Source: Nanobdellota archaeon
Lineage (GTDB): Archaea; Nanobdellota; Nanobdellia; Pacearchaeales; GW2011-AR1
Direction of reading: 5' to 3'
Length of the DNA: 34,105 nt
Assembly: GCA_022709585.1 (NCBI GenBank)
Contig: JAKLIN010000002.1
Span: forward strand, 1-34,105
The stretch's first letter is position 1. The number at the start of each line of letters is the position of its first letter. Shown here in pieces: positions 1-8,047 of this stretch. The position numbers and the translations under genes are program-made. Below the pieces are notes generated by a model. The model saw nothing but the letters and a program-made list of their open reading frames with translations, did not search any database and was not told the DNA's origin.

Positions 1-380
1 AAATCTTGAACCATATATGACTTTTTTGCAAGTTTTTCTAAATGGGTTAAAAAAAGGGTATAAGCCTCTTCTTTCAAAGTTTTATCCAAAATTATTGGTC
101 CTTTAATAAAAGTATACACTCTAAAAAACTTAGAAAAAACATTGAAAAGAAAATTATATCTCTCTTTGAGATATTTTACAAAAAGAGGCCCGGAACTCAA
201 AACGAGCTGTCCCACAATTTTTTCTCCTTTTTTTACCAATAAAAATTGGTTTTTCATTCCCAATGCTTTTTCAAGATATTCTGCGTAACCTGAGGTTTGA
301 TAGATTGAACCCCCTCCTTTTTTAACGCGATTATCCCATTCAAAGTCAGGTTGCTCTAAAATGTCTAAAGATAATTCCAT
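1..380 (-). CDS. FemAB/GNAT-like transferase, N-terminal part (runs off left edge)
   Basis: An open frame on the minus strand begins at an ATG at 380 and is still open at base 1, so only about 126 N-terminal residues are seen. It contains the pattern WDNRV, then IYQTSGYAEYLEKALG, then FLLVKKGEKIVGQLVL. This resembles the start of FemAB-like (peptidyl/aminoacyl-transferase, GNAT-fold) proteins, which in archaea and bacteria often sit in surface-polysaccharide clusters. The frame is open further upstream to a TAG near 460. A TTG at 437 would add 19 residues (LKSINYGPAKIKPFQVHFN) that look protein-like, so the real start may be there. It diverges from the DegT-type gene on the right. The family call is by pattern only, and the C-terminal half is not visible. 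Confidence 0.6.
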   Translation of the reverse strand, partial: MELSLDILEQPDFEWDNRVKKGGGSIYQTSGYAEYLEKALGMKNQFLLVKKGEKIVGQLVLSSGPLFVKYLKERYNFLFNVFSKFFRVYTFIKGPIILDKTLKEEAYTLFLTHLEKLAKKSYMVQD

Positions 381-490
381 ATTAAAATGGACCTGAAAGG
401 GTTTAATCTTAGCAGGCCCGTAATTAATAGACTTCAAAGAGGTTTTAAATTCTTTTTGTATCTAAAAATCATTATATATTTAAATTTAAA

Positions 491-1612
491 ATGCTCATTA
501 GGAAAATGATAAAGTTCCATGCAGACAGAAATATTCTTTTTTCAGAAGTTGAGGGAATAGTCTCCAACAAAGAGAAATTAATTTCTTTAATTAACAAAGA
601 GTATTCTTCCAAAGAGATTACTCTAACTAATTACGGAAGAACTGCTTTTCAATTAATTTTAGATAGATATAACTTAAAGAATTGCAGAATAATGATTCCT
701 GCATTTATTTGTTCTGTTTTTGTAGAGATCTTCAAAGAAAATAATATTACTCCAGTCTTAATAGATGTTGAAAAAGATACTTTCAATATTAGTCCAAGAA
801 CTCTAAGAAAAGGATATGACAAAACTGCAAGGGCCTTGATTGTGAACCATATGAATGGGCTTCCTTGCGAAGTTGAGTTATTAAAAAAAATTCTTAATAA
901 AAATCAGATTCTAATTGAAGATTGTGCACATTCTCTGGGAGCAGTTCATAACAAAAAAAAGGTTGGAACATTTGGAGATGCTTCTTTTTTTAGTTTGTAT
1001 AAAAGTCTGCCCTCTATTTCAGGAGGATTTGCGCTAACTTCCGGAAATTTAAAGAAACTAAATTCGGACAAAAATCCTTCTTTGTTATCTTTAGGTTACT
1101 ATCTGGGAAAAAATGCTAATTTTATAAAAAATTTCAAAAGAGATAAGGGATTGTATGAACAAGATTTGATTTACGAAAATATTAGATTAAAAGGAATAAG
1201 TTACGTTTCTGAAAAAATCGCTTCTTATTATTTTAAAAACATTAAAAAAATAATTATTTCAAAGAGAAAAATTGCCAAAATTTTACGAACCGCCTTAGAT
1301 GGAAAAGTAGAATTGCAAGCAGATTCCAAGAACGAACATGTGTATACTTACTTTAGTTTTCTTCTTCCAAAAGAAATTGCTTCTAAAAGATTGCGCTTTT
1401 TGGAAATTTTAAGAAGAAATGGGGTTATCGGAAGAATAATCTGGAACAAACCTTTAAATAATTATTTTTCAAACCAATGTCCTAATGCAAAAGAAATCTC
1501 TGAGAGAATAGTGGGGGTTCCATTAAATTATCATTATTCAATTATGGATTCTAAAAGACTTGCGACAATAGTTCAAGAATCACTAAGAGATTTGGAGAGT
1601 GAATCTGAATAA
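491..1612 (+). CDS. DegT/DnrJ/EryC1-type PLP-dependent enzyme (sugar aminotransferase-like)
   Basis: The 373-residue product has the fold pattern of PLP-dependent sugar aminotransferases. NYGRTAFQLIL (about 47-57) matches the glycine/serine PLP-phosphate region, EDCAHSLGA (143-151) carries the Asp that pairs with the pyridine nitrogen, and FFSLYKSLPSISGG (166-179) carries the likely Schiff-base Lys171. Such enzymes transfer an amino group to a keto-sugar nucleotide for cell-surface glycans. The segment around Lys171 differs from the usual K-x-L-x-x-GEGG pattern, so a divergent activity is possible. A TATA-like ATTATATATT at 471-480 is only 11-20 bases before this ATG. It would fit a leaderless transcript starting at the second Met (506), so five residues may be over-called. 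It leads a same-strand run with the methyltransferase and glycosyltransferase. Confidence 0.8.
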   Translation: MLIRKMIKFHADRNILFSEVEGIVSNKEKLISLINKEYSSKEITLTNYGRTAFQLILDRYNLKNCRIMIPAFICSVFVEIFKENNITPVLIDVEKDTFNISPRTLRKGYDKTARALIVNHMNGLPCEVELLKKILNKNQILIEDCAHSLGAVHNKKKVGTFGDASFFSLYKSLPSISGGFALTSGNLKKLNSDKNPSLLSLGYYLGKNANFIKNFKRDKGLYEQDLIYENIRLKGISYVSEKIASYYFKNIKKIIISKRKIAKILRTALDGKVELQADSKNEHVYTYFSFLLPKEIASKRLRFLEILRRNGVIGRIIWNKPLNNYFSNQCPNAKEISERIVGVPLNYHYSIMDSKRLATIVQESLRDLESESE

Positions 1613-1651
1613 GTTAGAAATCTTATTAAAGGAGAATCTATTTAAAAAAAA

Positions 1652-2362
1652 ATGAACAAGAAAGAAGAAATTATAAAAGAATATCAACAAGAGGATTTTG
1701 TGGAAGATTTTGATAAAACAAGATCTGAATCTATTTTTTTACAAGAAAAGCATCGTTTTGAGACTAAACTTATTCAAAAAGCAATTAAAAGTATAAAGAA
1801 AAAAGAAGTTCAAGTTTTAGATGTAGCATGCGGAACTGGGCGGTTGTTAACCGAAATTATCAAAAGCCCTCGAGTAATATATACGGGATTAGATACTTCT
1901 CCAGCAATGATTAAAAAGTTAAAAGAGAAAAATAAAAGTAACCGTGTAAAATTAGTCCTTGCTGATGCTGCGAAAATGCCGTTTCCAAATGAAACTTTTG
2001 ACGTAACATTCACATATCACTTATTATGGCACATTCCTCTAGAAGACCAAAATAAGATAATAAAAGAAATGATTCGAGTCACTAAAAAAGGTGGATTAAT
2101 TGTTTTTGATTCCCTTAATAAAAACTTCTTATTAGAAAAAGTCAGAAAATTATTTGGATTGAAAACAGACCTCGAAATGTACCGAGTTAATTATCAAAAA
2201 ATTAAAATGATGATTTATCCTTTGAATTTTAAAACAGATAAATTACTAGACGCTCCGATTAAAAACAAAATTTTATTTAGAATATTAAACATTTTAAACA
2301 AGTTTAACAAATTTTTACCCTCCTCTTTATTTCATATGATCTTCTTCACAATAAAAAAATAA
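1652..2362 (+). CDS. class I SAM-dependent methyltransferase
   Basis: A 236-residue soluble protein with a Rossmann methyltransferase core. Motif I, VLDVACGTG (55-63), binds S-adenosylmethionine. The acidic residue at the end of strand 2 is Asp81 in YTGLD, motif II/III is VLADAAKMPF (102-111), and FDVTFTYHLLWHI (116-128) is the post-III strand. The C-terminal part is basic and hydrophobic, as in methyltransferases that act on lipid or glycan substrates. The substrate cannot be read from the sequence. Its place between a sugar-aminotransferase-like gene and a glycosyltransferase, with one base to the next start codon, suggests methylation of a surface sugar or polyprenyl-linked intermediate. 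A purine-rich GGAG at 1631-1634 lies 17 bases before the ATG, which is far for a Shine-Dalgarno site. Confidence 0.85.
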   Translation: MNKKEEIIKEYQQEDFVEDFDKTRSESIFLQEKHRFETKLIQKAIKSIKKKEVQVLDVACGTGRLLTEIIKSPRVIYTGLDTSPAMIKKLKEKNKSNRVKLVLADAAKMPFPNETFDVTFTYHLLWHIPLEDQNKIIKEMIRVTKKGGLIVFDSLNKNFLLEKVRKLFGLKTDLEMYRVNYQKIKMMIYPLNFKTDKLLDAPIKNKILFRILNILNKFNKFLPSSLFHMIFFTIKK

Positions 2363-2363
2363 A

Positions 2364-3416
2364 ATGAACATCTTAATTGAAGGAGGGGACTTGAATCCTC
2401 CTTTTGCGGAAGGAACGAGAAATGTTGCAATAACTCATGCAAAGGCTTTAATAAAAAAGGGGCATAATGTAGTCATTCTTACAAGAAACAAGTCTAGAAT
2501 TAATGGGAAAAAATTGATAAAAAAAGAAACCATTCAGGGAATCAAATTTTATCGTTGGTCTAATTATTTCGAATTAGCTTTCTTATATCAAAAAATAATA
2601 CAAAAAGAGAAAATAAATTTGGTTCATTTCTTTGCAAAAGGAGGAAGGCCTAAAATTTATCTTAATCTCTTGAAGAGGCTGGGAAATAAACCCTTTATTT
2701 TTACTCTCCTCGGTTTGCCCGTATATTCTCCCAAAAAAGTTGAAAAAGTCATAATAGGCTCGTTGAATAATGTAAATTTAGGAGTTATCACCTCAAATGT
2801 TCTTCTGAATAAATTCAAAAAAGGCTTCAAGAATACAATTTATGTGCCAATCGGAATTGATTTTGATAAATACACCGTAAAGAAAGAAAAAAGGGTTTAT
2901 GTATTGGCTTTAAGAAAACCAACCGAACAAACAGTGGACGCTTTCAAAAGATTGAAAAAAGAATTTCCTTCTATCAAATTTGTATTTAATTCTTCAACAT
3001 TAGATAAAAAAGATAAAATTACTGAAGATGTCTTGGAAAATTTCGAAGTGATTGGAAATAATGAGAGGATGCCAGATATTTTTAATAAAACTCTTATTTT
3101 AGTGGATTTGCATGATAAAGAATTTCCCTTAAGATGCGCCTCTCCTCCTGTTGCAATTATAGAAGCTCTTTCTTGTGGAACAACTGTCGTGTCTACAGAT
3201 ATGCCTGAAATTAGAGAAGTTATTACAGACAAAAAAAATGGATATTTAATAGATTCAGAGAAAGAAGAAGAAATTTATACAACTCTAAAAAATTTACTAA
3301 ATAAAAAATTGAAAAAACAAAAGATTTCTGCTCATTCTATGATTTCTAAATATAATATTAACAACGTAATTAAGACTTACGAACAGCTTTATCAGAAACT
3401 TTTGACTTCTTGTTGA
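2364..3416 (+). CDS. glycosyltransferase family 4-like (GT-B)
   Basis: 350 residues with the two-lobed GT-B layout. The N-terminal acceptor lobe has NPPFAEGTRNVAITHAKAL (11-29), the glycine-rich loop and first helix. The C-terminal nucleotide-sugar lobe has SPPVAIIEALSCGTTVV (260-276), the family's donor-binding region, followed by TDMPEIREVI and NGYLI. Glu267 matches the second Glu of the EX7E motif. The position of the first Glu is Ala259, so the motif is degenerate. The product probably adds a sugar to a membrane-linked glycan at the cytoplasmic face. It starts one base after the methyltransferase stop, which indicates co-transcription. Its last 47 bases overlap the convergently transcribed flippase gene, an unusually long coding overlap at 3' ends. 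Confidence 0.88.
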   Translation: MNILIEGGDLNPPFAEGTRNVAITHAKALIKKGHNVVILTRNKSRINGKKLIKKETIQGIKFYRWSNYFELAFLYQKIIQKEKINLVHFFAKGGRPKIYLNLLKRLGNKPFIFTLLGLPVYSPKKVEKVIIGSLNNVNLGVITSNVLLNKFKKGFKNTIYVPIGIDFDKYTVKKEKRVYVLALRKPTEQTVDAFKRLKKEFPSIKFVFNSSTLDKKDKITEDVLENFEVIGNNERMPDIFNKTLILVDLHDKEFPLRCASPPVAIIEALSCGTTVVSTDMPEIREVITDKKNGYLIDSEKEEEIYTTLKNLLNKKLKKQKISAHSMISKYNINNVIKTYEQLYQKLLTSC

Positions 3417-4758
3417 TAAGAATTAAAGAGAAAAGATAAAATAAATTACTAATTATTACTGCTAAACAGATTCCATATACCGCAGCCAGTTCTCCTTGAA
3501 TGATAAATATTTTAATGAATGCGTAAGAAAGTAAAAGGCTGATTAAAGTGGTTAATCCTAGACTTAACACAATAGACTTTGGATTGCCTCTTGCGATTAA
3601 AAAGCTGCTGTAAAGAGAAGTCATTGGGCTAATTAATAATAACAAACTGAGAACTCTTAAGATATTTACAGAAGGTGCATACGCAGAACCATAGAAGATT
3701 TTAATAATCTGAGAAGAAAAAATCATAATAAAAATTACTGCAAGAATAGAAATAAGAACTGTGAGTTTTACAGATTTGTTAAATGTTTTAAATAACTCCT
3801 TTCCTGAAAGCCTGCTAAATAAAGGAAATAATGCGCTTGAAAAAGCAATTAAAGGAATAGATGAACCAATAAAGCCCATTGCAATTTGATAAAATCCGAT
3901 AAATTCAGATGAAATGAATCTTCCTAAGAATATCATGTCTACATAGCCTAACAAAAATCCTGCCAATCCAAGTAAGAACATCTCTTTAGTGAATTTTGTT
4001 ATTTCTTTTTTGTCTGAGAGAGAAAATTTGTATCGTTTTGATTTGTTAAACAGAATTTTTCTTTTAATCGCTTTCCAAAATAAAAGTAATACAATTATCC
4101 AAAGAAGAACTAAAGAAGAGATTATACCAAAAACCTTTCCAGAAGAGGAATAATCTTTTAATAAAAATAAAATTACTAATGGAATTACAATTATTCTTAA
4201 TCCTTGAAAGAGTGCTTCTCTATAAAAAAGAGTTTTAAAATCATTTAATGATTGCAATAGAAGTTGCAAGAATGAAATTGTTCCTGTAACAATTAAATAA
4301 AGTGAACCTGCAACAAGAGCTAAAAAAATAGGTTTGTTGTAATAGATTTCGGATATAAAATAAGAAAGAGCTAGAAGTGCTCCTGCAGAAAACAACACTC
4401 TGATAAATTTTATTTTTCCCAAATAAAACATGTATTCTTTTGCTTTTGCTAAGTTTTTTTGTGCAATAGAACGAGAAATAAACCTTACCACTGTTTGATT
4501 TATTCCTAAATCTGTGAATGTTGCAAAAAGAAGAATTGTTGCTAAAGCTAAAGAGTATAATCCAAATAATTCCGGAAGTAAAAGTCGGGCTAAAACAATG
4601 GTAAATAAAACAGAACCAACTTTAGAGATAATATTTGCGGATAATTGATACATTGAATTTCTAACCGCTATCCCTATATTTCCAGAGAAATCTCTTTTTC
4701 TTATTCTGTTGAAAATTTCTTTTAAGTCTTTTCCCTCTTTTTTTAGGATATTTTCCAT
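3370..4758 (-). CDS. MOP-superfamily oligosaccharide flippase (Wzx/RfbX-like)
   Basis: The 462-residue polytopic membrane protein has about 12-14 hydrophobic segments spread over its length. The N-terminal part, AVRNSMYQLSANIISKVGSVLFT, and the ARLLLPELFGLYSLA loop after the first helix are typical of polysaccharide flippases (PST/Wzx). RFISRSIAQ and the later RFISSEFIGFYQIA are also family-like. It is expected to move lipid-linked oligosaccharides across the cytoplasmic membrane. It is convergent with the GT4 gene and overlaps it by 47 bases. It has its own upstream space (4759-4832) and lies downstream of secD on the same strand. With the four genes to the left it makes a compact surface-glycan locus. 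Confidence 0.9.
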   Translation of the reverse strand: MENILKKEGKDLKEIFNRIRKRDFSGNIGIAVRNSMYQLSANIISKVGSVLFTIVLARLLLPELFGLYSLALATILLFATFTDLGINQTVVRFISRSIAQKNLAKAKEYMFYLGKIKFIRVLFSAGALLALSYFISEIYYNKPIFLALVAGSLYLIVTGTISFLQLLLQSLNDFKTLFYREALFQGLRIIVIPLVILFLLKDYSSSGKVFGIISSLVLLWIIVLLLFWKAIKRKILFNKSKRYKFSLSDKKEITKFTKEMFLLGLAGFLLGYVDMIFLGRFISSEFIGFYQIAMGFIGSSIPLIAFSSALFPLFSRLSGKELFKTFNKSVKLTVLISILAVIFIMIFSSQIIKIFYGSAYAPSVNILRVLSLLLLISPMTSLYSSFLIARGNPKSIVLSLGLTTLISLLLSYAFIKIFIIQGELAAVYGICLAVIISNLFYLFSLILINKKSKVSDKAVRKS

Positions 4759-4832
4759 TTAAGCATTAAAGATTATTTGTTTTTATGCTTTGTGAATTAG
4801 TACTCTAATGCGTAAATAGCAAGAAAATAATA

Positions 4833-6362
4833 TTACTCTTTCTTTATGCTTTTAATCAAATCAGCGAAAGCTGGACGAGTGATTAAAACACCCAAGCTTA
4901 TTCCAACAAGTGTTGTGAAAACAAATCCTTTCAATAATCCTGCTCCTGCCCACCAAAGAGGAACTAGTGAAGCTACTGTTGTTAAATATGCTCCTGTAAT
5001 GATTGCAAACGCTCTCTTTAATTTTTGCTTAAGCCCCAACGTTTCTTTGTTCTGTTCACTTGCTTCATCAAGAATAACAATTTGATCGTCAATACCTGTA
5101 CCTATTGCAGCTAAAATTCCCGCAATACTTGGTAAATCTAAATCCCATTTCAAGAAAGCTGCAATTCCCAAGGTGATAATAATTTCACTTGTAGCGACAA
5201 TCATTGGAAGAAGTGCTGCTTTAGAACGATATCTTAAGAAAACAGTTAATGCAACCAATGCAAGTGCGACAACTCCCGCAATAAGAATATATTTGAAGAA
5301 GCTATCTCCTAATGTAGGGGAGATTGTATCCAACTTAACAATTTCAAGTTGGAAAGGAAGACTTCCAGTAATCAAAATTGTTTGAAGATTCTTCATTTGT
5401 TCTTTAGCATTATCGTATGCTTGCTTTTCTGTTTCTCCGACAGCAGAACCTTGAATAGAAATTTGAGTTGTTACAACTCCTTTTAATCCTTCACTGATGA
5501 GAAGACTGTCCATTAACTGATCATCTAAATACAAATCCAAAGTTTCATTAAGATAAACACCTGATTGAGTTCTGTTTATATCTAAATTCTTTGTTATTTC
5601 AGCATGTCTTGTTGCTGCTCCTTGACTTAAATAAACAGTGAATCTAAACTGGCAAAAATATCCTCCTTCTGTAGGCTTGCAAGAGTAAATTCCAGAATCC
5701 TGCCCGCTTCTTGCAACATCTGCTACATCTCTTTCTCCACCAATGAAAACAAGTTGCTCTCCAACTTTAGCTTCAAATTTACCTTGTTGTGAAACTAAAT
5801 TCTTTAAATCTCTTGGTGTTGCTCCGGCAATTTCAATTAAAACGAAATAATTTCCATTCAAGTCATTTACAGGTTTAAGATTCATTTCGGAAACACCATA
5901 AGCATTGAATCTGTTTCTCATTATGTCAACTAAATCATTTGCTTCTGTTAATGTTAAAGAATGATTTTCTGCTTGAATAATTGCTCTAGAGCCTCCTGCC
6001 AAGTCCAAGCCCCATTTAAGATTTGAACTAGGGACTTCTGAAACAGAGAACTCCAAGGGATTATTTGAAAACACAATATATTCTGCTTTTTTTGTTTGGA
6101 TTATTGTTTTAGTGTCTTCAGATAAATTTGTTTTTTCTTTAAGAATCTCTAAAAAATCATTTACAGATTTGATTGATTGCCCGTCAATAGACTGAATTAC
6201 TTCCCCATTTCTTAATCCTTCATTGAAAACAGAGGAGTTCTGAACAACATTTGTAACTAAAACTCCTTTTTGCCCAAATGTAGGAGTTATAAAAATTGCA
6301 ACTAAAGAGAATACAAAAATGATAATCCACAACCAAACTCTCCAAGTAAGTTTAATTTTCAT
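4833..6362 (-). CDS. secD: protein-export membrane protein SecD
   Basis: About 509 residues from the ATG at 6362. An in-frame ATG at 6398 would add 12 residues reaching into secF and is less likely. SecD works with SecF in the membrane to drive late, proton-motive-force-dependent steps of Sec export. One N-terminal membrane segment (about 7-27) is followed by a PDZ-like stretch, GVLVTNVVQNSSVFNEGL...GEVIQSIDG (33-61). After that come WGLDLAGGSRAII (118-129, the conserved D-L-x-G-G turn), a large external P1-type domain, and five membrane segments at the C-terminus including GTGIDDQIVILDEA, whose acidic residues belong to the conserved core. It starts 11 bases inside secF, giving the archaeal secF-secD order. 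Confidence 0.95.
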   Translation of the reverse strand: MKIKLTWRVWLWIIIFVFSLVAIFITPTFGQKGVLVTNVVQNSSVFNEGLRNGEVIQSIDGQSIKSVNDFLEILKEKTNLSEDTKTIIQTKKAEYIVFSNNPLEFSVSEVPSSNLKWGLDLAGGSRAIIQAENHSLTLTEANDLVDIMRNRFNAYGVSEMNLKPVNDLNGNYFVLIEIAGATPRDLKNLVSQQGKFEAKVGEQLVFIGGERDVADVARSGQDSGIYSCKPTEGGYFCQFRFTVYLSQGAATRHAEITKNLDINRTQSGVYLNETLDLYLDDQLMDSLLISEGLKGVVTTQISIQGSAVGETEKQAYDNAKEQMKNLQTILITGSLPFQLEIVKLDTISPTLGDSFFKYILIAGVVALALVALTVFLRYRSKAALLPMIVATSEIIITLGIAAFLKWDLDLPSIAGILAAIGTGIDDQIVILDEASEQNKETLGLKQKLKRAFAIITGAYLTTVASLVPLWWAGAGLLKGFVFTTLVGISLGVLITRPAFADLIKSIKKE

Positions 6363-7269
6363 TTTGCTTTTTGCTCTTGCTTTCTTTGTGAAGAGCATGC
6401 CATTTAGTTATTGAAACATTTGTTAACCAAGTATTCATTAAATCAAAAGAAAGTCCTAGCATCATAATCAAAAATATTTGATACAGAACAGATGAAAAAG
6501 GCCCAACAATAAGGAATGCTGCCATCACTGCAAACAAAGAAGTGAAAGTCATAGTCATTCCTGTTTTAAAAGATTCAAATATTACTCTATTAACAGATTT
6601 GCCTTTTCTGTTAAGCACTTTATTTGCAAGTAAAATATCCGTATCAACAGAATAACCGATAAGCATTAAGAAAGCGACAATTCCTGCGCTGGAAATTTCA
6701 ATTCCTAAAAGATTAACAACAACTAAAGCCATGATAATGTCTGCAAATGCGGAATAAATAACAGCTAAAGAATGAACTATGCTTTTGAATTGAAAGAAAA
6801 CAACGAGAGACATTAAAAGGAAAGATACAGAAATTGCAATCAAAAGCTGTTTGTAAAATCCCTTGCTAAGTGTTTCTCCAGAAAATTCAAAACTACTATT
6901 TTCCGGTGTTAATTCATACCCCAAAAATTCTTCTAAAACTTCTCGGGTTTCAGCTTCTCCACTTTTGGTTTCAACAATAACTGCAAGCTCTTCTCGAGAA
7001 ATTAAATCAGAAACTTCTCTTACATTTACTCCTTCAAGTTTATTGGAAATTGCTTGCCTTAATTCTTCAGAATTTATTTTATCATTTATTGTAACAGAAG
7101 TTCCTCCTGTTAGAGAGATATCTCTATTGAATAAAGCATCATTTTTTTCATAGAATTGAACCATATAAACAAGAGAAAAAATAAGCAAAGCTAAAGGAAT
7201 CAACAAAAGAAGTTTGTAATTCTTATCGTGAAATCTCGCAATTTTTTGATATATTCTTTCTTTATTCAT
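6352..7269 (-). CDS. secF: protein-export membrane protein SecF
   Basis: 305 residues with six predicted membrane segments: one near residues 19-37, then a short external domain, then five at the C-terminus. RDISLTGGTSVTI near residues 49-61 matches the D-x-T-G-G turn of SecF. LLGIEISSAGIVAFLMLIGYSVDTDILL contains the G-Y-S-V-D-T/N-D motif of the fourth helix that carries the coupling acidic residues. It is the upstream partner of secD and shares 11 bases with it, so the two are probably translationally coupled. tRNA-Gly begins 10 bases beyond its start codon on the same strand, so secF may lie directly downstream of the tRNA in the same transcript. Confidence 0.95.
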   Translation of the reverse strand: MNKERIYQKIARFHDKNYKLLLLIPLALLIFSLVYMVQFYEKNDALFNRDISLTGGTSVTINDKINSEELRQAISNKLEGVNVREVSDLISREELAVIVETKSGEAETREVLEEFLGYELTPENSSFEFSGETLSKGFYKQLLIAISVSFLLMSLVVFFQFKSIVHSLAVIYSAFADIIMALVVVNLLGIEISSAGIVAFLMLIGYSVDTDILLANKVLNRKGKSVNRVIFESFKTGMTMTFTSLFAVMAAFLIVGPFSSVLYQIFLIMMLGLSFDLMNTWLTNVSITKWHALHKESKSKKQNEN

Positions 7270-7279
7270 TTGAATTAAA

Positions 7280-7351
7280 TGCGCAGGCCGGGACTCGAAC
7301 CCGGGCGATCTGCTTGGAAGGCAGATATACTAACCACTATATTACCTACGC
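7280..7351 (-). tRNA. tRNA-Gly (anticodon TCC)
   Basis: Reading the minus strand, the acceptor arms GCGTAGG and CCTGCGC pair over seven positions with one G-U. The anticodon stem TCTGC/GCAGA encloses the loop CTTCCAA, giving anticodon TCC (glycine, GGA/GGG codons). The T arm is CCGGG-TTCGAGT-CCCGG. The discriminator base is A and no CCA is encoded. There is no intron. An A/T-rich TATA-like stretch lies upstream (about 7361-7376). Confidence 0.95.
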
Positions 7352-7488
7352 ATGTAAATAGTATAAAATTTCGTGTTTTAAATGTTGCGAAAAGGTGAAA
7401 AACACGTTACTCAATCGTTTGTTTAAATTTAAAAGACAATAATTAATTCTTTAAAAAAGAGCAGATTTTATCAATTATCTCCTGCTTT

Positions 7489-7707
7489 CTACAGATATTT
7501 CCATGATTCATTCTCTTTTTTGTTAAACCAGGTTTTAGCGAGAGAGCTTTCAGATAAAATTGCATTTTCCGGAATAAATTTTTTTAGAATTATTTTGTTA
7601 TCTTTTAGTATCACGATTAATTTGCCTCCTTCAGAGAAGCCCTTCCTCATTTCTAAGGGTATAACTACCTGCCCTCTTGAACTCATTTTAGTTGTACCAA
7701 TTATCAT
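7489..7707 (-). CDS. AbrB/MazE-like swapped-hairpin DNA-binding protein
   Basis: A 72-residue protein whose first 45 residues form the AbrB/SpoVT pattern: TTKMSSRGQVVIPLEMRK (5-22), where a beta strand, S-x-x-G-Q-V-x-I-P and a short helix build the swapped-hairpin DNA-binding dimer, followed by KLIVILKDNKIILKK. Members act as transcription regulators or as antitoxins. No toxin gene lies next to it: the flanks are tRNA-Gly and tRNA-Arg. It is therefore more probably a stand-alone regulator. The C-terminal tail, SLAKTWFNKKENESWKYL, resembles the partner-binding tails of antitoxins, so an orphan antitoxin origin remains possible. Confidence 0.85.
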   Translation of the reverse strand: MIIGTTKMSSRGQVVIPLEMRKGFSEGGKLIVILKDNKIILKKFIPENAILSESSLAKTWFNKKENESWKYL

Positions 7708-7772
7708 AAATAAGAATCGTAGAAGTTATATTTTAATCTTTTGCTGAGAGAAATAAATTGTATGTAATATAA

Positions 7773-7848
7773 TGCCCCTGACAGGATTCGAACCTGCGAC
7801 CCCCACATTAGGAGTGTGGTGCTCTAATCCAGGCTGAGCTACAGGGAC
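7773..7848 (-). tRNA. tRNA-Arg (anticodon CCT)
   Basis: On the minus strand the acceptor arms GTCCCTG/CAGGGGC pair with one wobble. The anticodon stem CCACA/TGTGG encloses CTCCTAA, giving anticodon CCT (arginine, AGG). The T arm is GCAGG-TTCGAAT-CCTGT and the discriminator is A. No intron and no encoded CCA. It lies 14 bases after tRNA-Leu(CAA) on the same strand, so the two are probably made from one precursor. Confidence 0.95.
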
Positions 7849-7862
7849 AACAAATGAAATTA

Positions 7863-7946
7863 TGCAGGAGAGAGGATTCGAACCTCCGAACTCACTAAGA
7901 GACGGGATTTTGAGTCCCGCGCGTTTGACCACTTCGCTACTCCTGC
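7863..7946 (-). tRNA. tRNA-Leu (anticodon CAA)
   Basis: Minus-strand tRNA with perfectly pairing acceptor arms GCAGGAG/CTCCTGC. The anticodon stem CGGGA/TCCCG encloses CTCAAAA, giving anticodon CAA (leucine, UUG). A long variable arm follows, as expected for leucine, and the T arm is GGAGG-TTCGAAT-CCTCT. Discriminator A. The candidate rpoD-operon terminator at 7959-7984 lies just upstream. Confidence 0.95.
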
Positions 7947-7958
7947 TTGAAGTAAGTT

Positions 7959-7984
7959 AAAAAAACAAGAATTAAACTTGTTTT
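7959..7984 (-). terminator. hairpin plus T-run at end of the rpoD operon
   Basis: On the minus strand an 8-bp perfect stem AAAACAAG/CTTGTTTT with a 7-base loop runs into seven T residues. It lies 64 bases downstream of the rpoD stop codon and just before the tRNA-Leu/tRNA-Arg pair. It may separate the protein-coding transcript from the tRNAs. Archaea often terminate on T-runs alone, so the hairpin's role is inferred. Confidence 0.55.
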
Positions 7985-8047
7985 AAAAGTATCGATAATT
8001 AAAATCTTCTAAAAAATTATTCTAAGTTTAAAATTAATGAATTGGAA

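Noticed and set aside
1..4758. Defence or secondary-metabolite island
   Set aside because: The aminotransferase-like, methyltransferase, glycosyltransferase and flippase genes form an ordinary surface-glycan set, and nothing in them points elsewhere.
7352..7488. Small gene or RNA between tRNA-Gly and the AbrB-like gene
   Set aside because: The longest frame is 14 codons, and no hairpin or conserved RNA element was seen.
7489..7707. Toxin-antitoxin system with the AbrB/MazE-like gene
   Set aside because: No neighbouring gene of toxin size exists on either side. The flanks are tRNAs and short A/T-rich DNA.
7726..7932. 68-residue open frame on the minus strand
   Set aside because: It covers tRNA-Arg and most of tRNA-Leu. 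The peptide pattern (FVVPVAQPGLEH, AGSNPVRG) is the translation of tRNA sequence.
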